The notes under the pieces are model-generated. The model was given only the letters and a program-made list of their open reading frames with translations, made no database searches and was not told the DNA's origin. From contig CAKPRO010000003.1 of the NCBI GenBank assembly GCA_934182615.1, positions 1-64,000 of the forward strand: 64,000 bases of DNA. Direction: 5' to 3'. The position numbers and the translations under genes are program-made. Below are positions 34,155-41,538 of this stretch, in pieces (positions within the stretch are counted from its first letter, which is position 1; every line of letters starts with the position of its first letter). Source of the DNA: an uncultured Bacilli bacterium (GTDB lineage Bacteria; Bacillota_I; Bacilli_A; RF39; UBA660).

Positions 34155-35461
34155 CTCTTACCTCCATATACTTTATTTTCTTCTAAATCAATCTTCAAAA
34201 TATCATGGTAATAGAAGTTACTTATCATATCATATACCTCATCTCCAACAATAGCTTTAAACATTTGTAGTTTATCTTCAGCGTCACCCGTCTTTTTAAT
34301 AGCGGCAAAGTTAGCAATCATTTCATCAAAACCATGATCCGTAGCATAATAATAATTAAGTCCATGACCCCCAGTGCTGGCAATCTTTTCTCCACGACTA
34401 TTTTTTAAAGTACCACTATATAATTTGCCTTCATAGATAGCATCTATAATATCACCAATTAAAAATAAACTACCAAACTCATTTCTTAATATAGCATCAA
34501 CATTCTCGTCAATAAATATTCTTTTTTGATGTTCGATATATTCTTCTGGTGTATACATATCACTTAAAATTATATCTAGTTGTTCTTCTGATATCTGAAG
34601 ATCTTTATATTCCTTTTTCTTCTCTTCCTTTGACTTGTTTAGATTAATTTTAATTTCTTCAACTTTTTTACTATTATAATACCCTTTAAAGAAATCATTA
34701 TATCTTTGTTCCACTAATAAAGTAACACTATGTAATATTTGTCTATAATTTATAGCATATTCTTCAGCTTTAGCAAGTACTTCTGGATTTTTTCTTGCTC
34801 TTTCAACAATCTCTTGATAATCGCGAGGAGTCTTCATATTCGCTATATAAGAATGAAGAGCGTGTCCTGTCTCATGTAGCATAGTATTAGTATTAGCATT
34901 TTCACAAAAAACAGCTCCCTCCCGAGGAGAAAAATAACTACCATTATCACTCTTAATATAACAAAACATATCCTTATTTTCTTTCTTTATTTCAATTAAC
35001 TTCTTAACTTCTTCTATATTAATATCATAATCAATAATAAGTGCATTTCTATATCCCACTATCAACCCAGATATTAAATTCTTATCACTTTTACCATCAG
35101 TAAGAAATAACTCTTCAAGTTCTTTTAATAATTTTTCTCCCTCTTCCATTAGTGGACCAATACCAAGATGTCTATTAATACCTTCAATATACTCTGCAGT
35201 ATATTCATTTTCTTCTTTGGAGACATTAACAGCTTTTTGTTCAATCCCTCTATTTTTTAATATAACAGCAATATCTGGATCAGCTTTTAAATCCTTTGAT
35301 AAAATCTTATTCAATGTAAGTTCAGTATCATTATCCAATAAATATTCCAAAAGAGTTTTATCTTCATATTTCTTTAAAAGTGTCTCTGCTTTTATATCAC
35401 GTATATATTTTATCATATCATGTTTAGCAATAATAGTATAATATTTTATATGCTCATCCAC
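34151..35461 (-). CDS. Zincin-like protein with N-terminal helical repeat; possible 3' part of a broken gene
   Basis: 436 residues from GTG 35461 with no good ribosome binding site. The first about 50 residues (ETLLKKYEDKTLLEYLLDND) continue the repeat type seen in the gene upstream. The centre has LHETGHALH (His196, Glu197, His200), and DHGFDEMIANF near residue 385 may give the third zinc ligand, so a metallopeptidase fold is likely. It ends with TGA, rare in this window. The GTG overlaps the upstream gene by 16 nt at a GC-rich palindrome. It may be one gene split by a frameshift or insertion, or two coupled genes. Confidence 0.6.
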   Translation of the reverse strand: MDEHIKYYTIIAKHDMIKYIRDIKAETLLKKYEDKTLLEYLLDNDTELTLNKILSKDLKADPDIAVILKNRGIEQKAVNVSKEENEYTAEYIEGINRHLGIGPLMEEGEKLLKELEELFLTDGKSDKNLISGLIVGYRNALIIDYDINIEEVKKLIEIKKENKDMFCYIKSDNGSYFSPREGAVFCENANTNTMLHETGHALHSYIANMKTPRDYQEIVERARKNPEVLAKAEEYAINYRQILHSVTLLVEQRYNDFFKGYYNSKKVEEIKINLNKSKEEKKKEYKDLQISEEQLDIILSDMYTPEEYIEHQKRIFIDENVDAILRNEFGSLFLIGDIIDAIYEGKLYSGTLKNSRGEKIASTGGHGLNYYYATDHGFDEMIANFAAIKKTGDAEDKLQMFKAIVGDEVYDMISNFYYHDILKIDLEENKVYGGKR

Positions 35462-36102
35462 ACTCGAAGGCCATGGCGGCCCTTCAACCTTAATTTTAAA
35501 TCCTCTATCAGTAGATTTTCATTAGTATATTTCATAAAACTATAATTATTATACTTAGTACAAATTTCTAGTAAAGCATCTATATTATTTACTAAAGGAA
35601 TTACTTTTTCTATCAGTCTCTCATTATTTAAATACTTTTCAATAGGGTAGATACCATTACTATCCTTAGTTATTAATTTAGTAATAATATTCTCTGTTAA
35701 ATAACTTAAATAAAAATAATTATCAGAAGTACAAAGTAAATCTACTATCTCAATATTTTCATTTATACTTTTAACAATATTACCAGAAATACTTTTCTTT
35801 TCAAGAATAGTATCAATAAGTCTTTTACCATCAACTATAGTAAACAAATCTTTCTCACTAAGTTTAAAACTAAATATAGACTGATCATTCTTACAATATA
35901 AATAAGCTGCTAGGGCATTAGTCTTTAATTTCTCTTTTAGTTCTAGTGGTATCATTATCTTTCTTTTTAATAGATATTCCAAAAAATAGATACCATTACT
36001 ATCTCTAGTAAAAAGTTCTTCCATAGTTAAATTAAAATTATATACACTCTTTATATTACCACTATCTATTCCATTAATAATATTTTGTAATCTTTCACTC
36101 AT
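35446..36102 (-). CDS. Helical-repeat (ankyrin-like) protein, possible 5' part of a broken gene
   Basis: 218 residues from ATG 36102 (GTG 36111 would add three). It is built of repeats of about 35 residues with the pattern 'xLFTRDSNGIYxLEYLL' (for example ELFTRDSNGIYFLEYLLK and KLITKDSNGIYPIEKYLN), ankyrin-like in feel but not canonical. The last about 12 residues (GRHGLRVWMSI) are encoded by an unusually GC-rich palindrome, after which the repeat pattern resumes in the other frame in the downstream gene. Function unknown. Confidence 0.6.
   Translation of the reverse strand: MSERLQNIINGIDSGNIKSVYNFNLTMEELFTRDSNGIYFLEYLLKRKIMIPLELKEKLKTNALAAYLYCKNDQSIFSFKLSEKDLFTIVDGKRLIDTILEKKSISGNIVKSINENIEIVDLLCTSDNYFYLSYLTENIITKLITKDSNGIYPIEKYLNNERLIEKVIPLVNNIDALLEICTKYNNYSFMKYTNENLLIEDLKLRLKGRHGLRVWMSI
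35466..35490. other. GC-rich palindrome at the ORF junction
   Basis: GAAGGCCATGGCGGCCCTTC (35466-35485) folds as GAAGG/CCTTC plus inner GG/CC pairs. It is far richer in G and C than the surrounding AT-rich DNA. It covers the change of frame between the two overlapping minus-strand ORFs. Confidence 0.55.
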
Positions 36103-36168
36103 AACATCCACTCTTTATTTACTATCTATAATAAGTATACTATAGATAAATATTTTAGTAAATATTCT

Positions 36169-36197
36169 TTACATAATTTTACCATTATGCGTAAATA
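36169..36197 (+). promoter_or_regulatory. Promoter region of the spoVA operon
   Basis: A SigA-like pair TTTACA (36169-36174), 17-nt spacer, TAAATA (36192-36197) is present. A SigG/F-like pair GTAAATA (36158-36164), 18 nt, CATTATG (36183-36189) overlaps it. In B. subtilis spoVA is a SigG operon, so either may be used; sequence alone does not decide. Confidence 0.4.
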
Positions 36198-36214
36198 CTA
36201 TTACTGGTGATAAT

Positions 36215-36655
36215 ATGGATAATAAGAAATATAAAGAAATAGTAGATAAAAATACTCCTAAAGAGAATTATATTAAAAATGCTATAATAGCCTTCGTAGT
36301 AGGAGGTCTTCTTGGTTCATTATCAGAACTATTACTAAGATGTTATAGTATGTGGCTTAACTTACCTAGAAAAGAATCAGGAGTACTCGTAATATTAACA
36401 TTAATAACTATAGCCTCAATACTTACTGCTCTAGGTGTTTTTGACACCCTAGTAACTAAAGTAAAAGCAGCTTTAATAATACCAATAACTGGCTTTGCCC
36501 ATTCTATGACATCAGCAGCCTTAGAATATAAAAATGAAGGATTAGTACTTGGAATAGGAGCCAATATCTTTAAATTAGCGGGTACTGTAATATTATATGG
36601 CGTAGTCTCCGTATATATATTTGGCTTAATTAGACTACTGGTAATAGGAGGTTAA
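36215..36655 (+). CDS. spoVAC: Stage V sporulation protein AC
   Basis: 146 residues with about four membrane helices. The segment FVVGGLLGSLSELLLRCY and the later IPITGFAHSMTSAALEYKNEG with LGIGANIFKLAG are typical of SpoVAC. SpoVA proteins form the inner-membrane channel that moves dipicolinic acid into the forespore and out again in germination; SpoVAC acts as a mechanosensitive part. First gene of spoVAC-spoVAD-spoVAE, spaced by one base each. Confidence 0.93.
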   Translation: MDNKKYKEIVDKNTPKENYIKNAIIAFVVGGLLGSLSELLLRCYSMWLNLPRKESGVLVILTLITIASILTALGVFDTLVTKVKAALIIPITGFAHSMTSAALEYKNEGLVLGIGANIFKLAGTVILYGVVSVYIFGLIRLLVIGG

Positions 36656-36656
36656 T

Positions 36657-37649
36657 ATGACAATAAAATATAACAATGTCTTTATTGAAGACGCTTATAC
36701 CATATGTGGTAATTATGAGAATGATGGACCACTATCAAAGTATTTTGATAAGAAATATGAAAAAGATTTATACTTTGGTGAAAAATCTTGGGAGCAGGCC
36801 GAAGTACATTTATTAAAAGAAGCCAATACTAATATTTTAAAGAAAAATAAATTAAAAGAAGAAGATATCGATTTATTAATATCGGGAGATTTACAAAATC
36901 AGATTGCAGCTTCTAACTATATGGCTAGAGAATTTAATATCCCTTTTCTTGGTATCTTTGAAGCTTGTTCTACTAGTGGAGAAGGACTAGCTATAGGAAG
37001 TACTTATATCGAAGGAGGCTTTGCTAAAAAAATATTAGTATCTACTTCAAGTCATAATATGGCTGCTGAAAAACAATTTAGAAATCCTACTGAGTACGGA
37101 ACACCTAAACCAAAGACTGCTACTTTTACTTCAACAGGAGGAGTAAGCATCTTACTTAGTAACAAAAAGAGTAAAGTAAAAGTAGAATCATCCACTATTG
37201 GTAAAGTAGTAGATATGGGTACTACAGATGTAAATCATATGGGAGCAGTAATGGCCCCAGCAGCAGGAGATGTAATATATAATCATTTAAAAGATACCAA
37301 GAGAGATATCTCATATTATGATCTTATCTTAACTGGTGACTTAGGAATATATGGTAGGAATATTCTTAAAGATTATATGATGACTAAATATAATATTGAA
37401 CTAAATGATAACTATAATGACTGTGGTACCATGCTTTATGATTTAGATAGACAACCCGTCTTAGCGGGAGCATCAGGACCAGCCTGCCTACCACTAGTAG
37501 TATTTAGTTATATATATAAAGAAATGTTAAAGAAAAAATATAAGAAAGTATTAATAGTACCAACTGGAGCAGTCTTTTCTCCAACCTTTACTTTTCAAAA
37601 AGAATCAATACCTAGTATAGCTAATGCTATTAGTTTGGAGGTAATATAA
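36657..37649 (+). CDS. spoVAD: Stage V sporulation protein AD
   Basis: 330 residues with a thiolase-like fold. SpoVAD binds dipicolinic acid on the inner spore membrane. Recognisable segments are the start with EDAYTICGNYENDGPLSKYF, GIFEACSTSGEGLAIGSTYI, TSSHNMAAEKQFRNPTEYG and ASGPACLPLV. No transmembrane segment. It overlaps neither neighbour but lies one base after spoVAC and one base before spoVAE, in the standard order. Confidence 0.95.
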   Translation: MTIKYNNVFIEDAYTICGNYENDGPLSKYFDKKYEKDLYFGEKSWEQAEVHLLKEANTNILKKNKLKEEDIDLLISGDLQNQIAASNYMAREFNIPFLGIFEACSTSGEGLAIGSTYIEGGFAKKILVSTSSHNMAAEKQFRNPTEYGTPKPKTATFTSTGGVSILLSNKKSKVKVESSTIGKVVDMGTTDVNHMGAVMAPAAGDVIYNHLKDTKRDISYYDLILTGDLGIYGRNILKDYMMTKYNIELNDNYNDCGTMLYDLDRQPVLAGASGPACLPLVVFSYIYKEMLKKKYKKVLIVPTGAVFSPTFTFQKESIPSIANAISLEVI

Positions 37650-37650
37650 T

Positions 37651-38004
37651 ATGATGACTTATGTTTATGCTTTTCTCTTTTGTGGTTTAGTATGTATGAT
37701 AGCCCAGTTAATACTAGATAATACCAAACTAACTCCCGGTCATGTAACTAGTCTCTTTGTTGTAATCGGAGCCTTTCTTGATATAGCAGGTATCTATGAT
37801 CGAATAGTTTTATATGCTGGAGCAGGAGCTCTAATACCAATTACATCTTTTGGTCACTTACTAATCCATGGTGCTATGGAAACAGGCTCTACCTTGGGAC
37901 CACTTGGTTTAGCCTTTGGCATATTTAATTTAACATCCGCAGGTATTTCTGTAGCCTTATTTCTTTCCTTTGTTTTAGCCTTAATATTTAAACCACGACA
38001 TTAA
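37651..38004 (+). CDS. spoVAE: Stage V sporulation protein AE
   Basis: 117 residues, four helices. The segment GHVTSLFVVIGAFLDIAGIYD and FGHLLIHGAMETGSTLGPLG are characteristic of the membrane form SpoVAE(b). Together with SpoVAC and SpoVAD it makes the minimal three-gene spoVA set found in clostridia and other spore formers. GGAGGTAATATA gives its ribosome binding site. Confidence 0.93.
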   Translation: MMTYVYAFLFCGLVCMIAQLILDNTKLTPGHVTSLFVVIGAFLDIAGIYDRIVLYAGAGALIPITSFGHLLIHGAMETGSTLGPLGLAFGIFNLTSAGISVALFLSFVLALIFKPRH

Positions 38005-38017
38005 TTTATTCTATATG

Positions 38018-38097
38018 CACTCTAAGCCCAGGTCTTAGAGTGTTCTTTTTAGCTTATAATCTAAAAAGAAATATCAACCATATCTATTATATATAAG
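38018..38097 (-). repeat. Paired-hairpin element, locus 8 (reverse)
   Basis: Hairpin 1 (38018-38042): CACTCTAAG/CTTAGAGTG, apex CCCAGGT. Hairpin 2 (38043-38070): TTCTTTTTAG/CTAAAAAGAA, apex CTTATAAT. The AT box ATATCAACCATATCTATT starts at 38070 and matches locus 7. Hairpin 1 has the same stem as hairpin 2 of locus 4 but the opposite apex orientation. Confidence 0.78.
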
Positions 38098-38128
38098 AGA
38101 GTACTATATATTAAAAATAAAAAAAGTA

Positions 38129-38156
38129 ACAAAAAATACCATTTTTGTGTTATAAT
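38129..38156 (+). promoter_or_regulatory. Promoter with inverted repeat upstream of the PlsC-like gene
   Basis: TATAAT is at 38151-38156. Just before it ACAAAAA (38129-38135) and TTTTTGT (38142-38148) form an inverted repeat with 6-nt spacing covering the spacer and -35 region. It could be an operator; no clear -35 is visible. Confidence 0.4.
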
Positions 38157-38205
38157 GATACATGAAGTGATTAATTATTATGTATTTAATTTATAGGGAG
38201 GGTTT

Positions 38206-39165
38206 ATGGATACATTTAAAAAGTTAAATTTAATTGAAAAAAGAAAAATGGCAATTGAAGAACTAGTTAATTATTATGCAGAATATAGAATCTATTGTTA
38301 TAACAAAGGAGATAAATTAAAAGGAATAGAACTCAGAAAAAAGATTCATCCATTAATTAATCTAATATTAAAAATAGACGAAGTATTATCTAAAGAAGAA
38401 AATATAATTGTTGCTAATGAAAATAAAGCCAAAGAAGGTGTACCAAAAATATTTGCTTGTACTCATATAGGTGGTAATGATATACAAAGAACATTCCAAA
38501 TTATTAAAGAACCAGCCTATCTAATGCTAGGAGATCCTGGAATTCTATATAAGATGCCTATATATCAAGGATTAAGGATGAATGGTGTTATACCATTAGA
38601 AACAAAGAATAAAATAGATCGAAAAATTGCTTACAATAGATCGATAGAATTACTAAATAATGGAGGTAATCTTCTAATATATCCAGAAGGTGCATGGAAT
38701 GTAACACCAAATGTCATAGTAATGAAAACATTTGTTGGAACAGTTAGAATGGCTAAAGAAGCAAATGTTGAAATAGTTCCAATAGCAGTAGAACAATATG
38801 GTAATAAATTCTATTTTAATATAGGAGAGAACTATGGTATTGCTAAGAATACTACTAAAAGTGAAGCAGAACTAAATCAGGAATTAAGAGATAAATTAGC
38901 AACATTAAAATGGCAACTATTAGAATCACAGCCTTTACTTCAAAGAAAAAATGTACCAGAAGGATATATTCATGAATTTCAAAAAGAAATAGTAGAAAGA
39001 TGTAACTATGGTTATGGTTTCTCTTTAGAAGATGCAATAAGTGAGAGTTTTCATGATAAAACAATTATTAATGAAGAAGAAGTGTTTAGTTTTTTAGATA
39101 ATTTAGATATTAATATAAACAATGCATTTTTATTAAGGGGTCATTCAAAAACATTAAAAAGATAA
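38206..39165 (+). CDS. 1-acyl-sn-glycerol-3-phosphate acyltransferase-like (PlsC family)
   Basis: 319 residues, RBS AGGGAGGG. The acyltransferase motif THIGGND (His87, Asp92) and PEGAW (residues 160-164), with MNGVIPLET between them, define the PlsC/LPLAT fold. It would acylate lysophosphatidic acid or a related lipid at the membrane. There is no strong transmembrane helix, and about 60 helical residues precede the domain. It is followed after 15 nt by a degenerate hybrid kinase, suggesting a link between lipid synthesis and signalling. Confidence 0.82.
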   Translation: MDTFKKLNLIEKRKMAIEELVNYYAEYRIYCYNKGDKLKGIELRKKIHPLINLILKIDEVLSKEENIIVANENKAKEGVPKIFACTHIGGNDIQRTFQIIKEPAYLMLGDPGILYKMPIYQGLRMNGVIPLETKNKIDRKIAYNRSIELLNNGGNLLIYPEGAWNVTPNVIVMKTFVGTVRMAKEANVEIVPIAVEQYGNKFYFNIGENYGIAKNTTKSEAELNQELRDKLATLKWQLLESQPLLQRKNVPEGYIHEFQKEIVERCNYGYGFSLEDAISESFHDKTIINEEEVFSFLDNLDININNAFLLRGHSKTLKR

Positions 39166-39180
39166 AGAGAGGTAAAAAAT

Positions 39181-41004
39181 ATGCAAGCAATTATATTGCA
39201 AATAGTGGGGTTACTTATAATTACAACTTTAATAGTATTATTCTATTCAAAACCAAATATCGAAAGCGTTGAAACAAAAACATATGCTAAATTAATAGGT
39301 TTAAATTTCTTATTTTTAGTAGTAGGTATTTTAACATATATAGTAGCCAAGTTAATAGGTAACTTTAATTTAATAAATATTTTACAAAAAACATACATGA
39401 GTATTTTAGCATTACTTAATTTATACTCAATGTTTTATTGTATATCAATTTATGATAAAGAAGAAAAACTATCTAATCTGAAAAAAATATTATTATCTAT
39501 TACCATTATTTCTATATTACTTATAATAGTATTACCATTAAATGTTATTTTTGAAGGAGATTTATTAGATGGTGAAGGATTATCTTATGATGTTGCCTTA
39601 GGCCATACAATTTTAAGTTTTACTTTCTTTTTAATAATTACTTTTTATCTCTTATTAAAAAAGTATTCACTTAAAAAGATATCTCCATATATAATATTGA
39701 TAATACTTTATTTAATAGGCTTCTTAATAAGAAGTTATTATAAGGAACTAATATTTGAAGGTTTCTTTTATGCATATATTTTATTTATAATGTATAATAC
39801 TATAGAAAATCCTGATGTAAAGATGGCTAAAGAATTAGTCTTCCAAAAGAAATTAGCAGATGAATCTTCTAGAAAAACATTAAGTTTGATAGAAGATATG
39901 TCTGAAGAGTTAAAATCTTCAGTTAAAAATTTAGAATTAATTAGTAACACAAAAATAGATAAAAATAATATTGAAGAATTAAATAATGCTTTATCCTCGT
40001 TCCAAGAAAATTCAGTTAAATTAAATGATAAAATATCTAGCATTCTAGAACTAGCAGTAGTTAAAAGCAAGCCAAGAATAGTAACATATAAATATGAAAC
40101 ATTAGATATGTTAGATAGATTAAAGCAATTTCTAGAAATAGAAAAAGAAGATAAGACTAAATTGGAAATCAAAATTAGTAACAAATTACCTTCAGTATTA
40201 TATGGTGATGAGGCCGGAATAATAAAAGTAGTTTTATATTTCTTTGATTTAGTTTCATCTATGTTAAGCAAAAAGAATATATTACTAGAAATAGACTATA
40301 TTAAAGTAGGTAACTTTGCAAAATTAAGGTTTAAATTTATAACCAATGATAAATCTATTCTAAACTATGTAGTAGAAGATAAAAAGACAAAAGAATTCAA
40401 ATTAAAGATAACAAATAGTATTAATTATGAAATAATAAATAATTTATTAGAAAAAATGAATGGTAATATAACTATAATTAAAGATAAAGATAATATTAAC
40501 TTAATATTAAGTGTTAACCAAAGATTAGTAAGTGAATATGATGTAATAAGTAAAAAAGAAGAAAATAGAAATATCAAAATTAAATATCATAATTATAGTG
40601 GTAAAAAACTTCTACTGGTGGATAATAACAATTTAAGACTAAAGGAAATGAAAATACTATTAAAACCATATAACATTGATGTAACAGTAGCACAAAACTT
40701 GGAAGAAATGGGAAATAAATTAAGCGATTACGAAACATTTGACATGATTATTATAGATGATATTATTCCAAATTTTGAAATAGATAGTTTTACAAAGGAA
40801 ATTGTTAAAGATCAAAATAGTATTTTAAATTATATTAAGAAACAAGCAAAATACAATATCACAACAATTATAATGGTAACGCCCAATAACAAAAGGCTTG
40901 AAGAACAATATATTAGATATGGATTTAATGATTATATTATAAAACCAGTTAATAAAGAAAATATTGATAAGACATTAAATAAATATTTTAAGACAAAAGA
41001 ATGA
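39181..41004 (+). CDS. Membrane hybrid sensor kinase-like protein with degenerate kinase core
   Basis: 607 residues. About seven transmembrane helices fill residues 1-205. A kinase-like dimerisation helix follows, but where a SHEIRTPL-type box should be the sequence is SEELKSSV, without the phosphoacceptor His. The ATPase-like region GDEAGIIKVVLYFFDLV lacks the N-box Asn and no clear G-boxes are seen. The C-terminal receiver (about 480-607) keeps Asp526/Asp527 and Lys588-Pro589. It is probably a pseudokinase that still senses and signals through the receiver. It ends with TGA. Confidence 0.7.
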   Translation: MQAIILQIVGLLIITTLIVLFYSKPNIESVETKTYAKLIGLNFLFLVVGILTYIVAKLIGNFNLINILQKTYMSILALLNLYSMFYCISIYDKEEKLSNLKKILLSITIISILLIIVLPLNVIFEGDLLDGEGLSYDVALGHTILSFTFFLIITFYLLLKKYSLKKISPYIILIILYLIGFLIRSYYKELIFEGFFYAYILFIMYNTIENPDVKMAKELVFQKKLADESSRKTLSLIEDMSEELKSSVKNLELISNTKIDKNNIEELNNALSSFQENSVKLNDKISSILELAVVKSKPRIVTYKYETLDMLDRLKQFLEIEKEDKTKLEIKISNKLPSVLYGDEAGIIKVVLYFFDLVSSMLSKKNILLEIDYIKVGNFAKLRFKFITNDKSILNYVVEDKKTKEFKLKITNSINYEIINNLLEKMNGNITIIKDKDNINLILSVNQRLVSEYDVISKKEENRNIKIKYHNYSGKKLLLVDNNNLRLKEMKILLKPYNIDVTVAQNLEEMGNKLSDYETFDMIIIDDIIPNFEIDSFTKEIVKDQNSILNYIKKQAKYNITTIIMVTPNNKRLEEQYIRYGFNDYIIKPVNKENIDKTLNKYFKTKE

Positions 41005-41030
41005 GTTAAATAGCTTATTCTTTTTGTTTT
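40996..41030 (+). terminator. Terminator after the hybrid kinase-like gene
   Basis: AAAGAATGAG (40996-41005) with CTTATTCTTT (41014-41023), one G-U pair, then TTGTTTT. Confidence 0.78.
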
Positions 41031-41063
41031 CACTAAAAATAGAAATAAACTTAACACTTACTA

Positions 41064-41243
41064 TTTTGCAGGCAGTGCCTGCAAAATTAACATGGTTACA
41101 TTATCGTAAATCATTACTATAAAAAAGAAATATAATAAAATTTTATCTATTATCCGAAAAAGGGCAGCCACTGGCTGCCCAATTGATTTGTTTAAACATA
41201 AAAACTTTATTTATTAATCGAAAAGGTACCACAGTGAGGCACC
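41064..41243. repeat. Cluster of three GC-rich hairpins with CAGTG loops
   Basis: Hairpin A (41064-41086): TTTTGCAGG/CCTGCAAAA around loop CAGTG. Hairpin B (41162-41180): GGGCAGC/GCTGCCC around CACTG (CAGTG on the other strand). Hairpin C (41225-41243): GGTACC/GGCACC with one mismatch around ACAGTGA. Stems differ but pair; the loop is shared. B and C have similar AT-rich left flanks with a CGAAAA motif. The stretch 41030-41340 holds no gene that I can support. Confidence 0.7.
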
Positions 41244-41365
41244 AATTTAGCTTTGTCTAATTATTATAAATCATTCATATTAAACAAAAATTAATTTGTA
41301 ATATAAGTAATACTTATTTAATATAGTGAATAAGTAATAAAATAATAACAAGTATATAATTTATG

Positions 41366-41444
41366 CTTATATATAATACAAAAAGATATTGTTAGTTTTA
41401 AGACTATAAAACTATTTATGAAGACCAATCTTAGGCTTCATAAA
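41366..41444 (+). repeat. Paired-hairpin element, locus 5 (forward, first hairpin shortened)
   Basis: The AT box CTTATATATAATA (41366-41378) is identical to locus 2. Hairpin 1 (41393-41414) is reduced by about 12 nt relative to locus 2, but TAGTTTTA still pairs with TAAAACTA. Hairpin 2 (41415-41444): TTTATGAAG/CTTCATAAA, apex ACCAATCTTAGG, differs from locus 2 by one base. Confidence 0.75.
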
Positions 41445-41465
41445 CAAATAAAAAAATAAAAATAT

Positions 41466-41492
41466 TTAGCAATCTCTATTGACAATTGCTAA
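41466..41492 (+). promoter_or_regulatory. CIRCE-like HrcA operator at the htpG promoter
   Basis: TTAGCAATC (41466-41474), 9-nt spacer, AATTGCTAA (41484-41492). This matches the CIRCE layout TTAGCACTC-N9-GAGTGCTAA, with the outer TTAGCA/TGCTAA conserved. It covers the -35 box, as expected for HrcA repression of heat-shock genes. Confidence 0.75.
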
Positions 41493-41506
41493 AATAGTGC
41501 TATAAT
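41479..41506 (+). promoter_or_regulatory. SigA promoter of htpG-hsp20
   Basis: TTGACA (41479-41484), 16-nt spacer, TATAAT (41501-41506) preceded by TGc; the -35 lies inside the CIRCE-like element. Confidence 0.78.
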
Positions 41507-41538
41507 TATAGATGTAAATACAAAAGGAGAATGATAGT

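Noticed and set aside
41002..41004. Possible recoding of UGA as Trp, as in mycoplasmas
   Set aside because: Trp is encoded by TGG throughout, and TGA ends two genes (39181-41004 with a terminator overlapping the stop, and 34151-35461 with an ATGA overlap).
41064..41243. GC-rich hairpins as integron attC sites
   Set aside because: No R''/R' boxes with a GTT core were found, no integron integrase or gene cassettes are present, and the hairpins are much shorter than attC sites.
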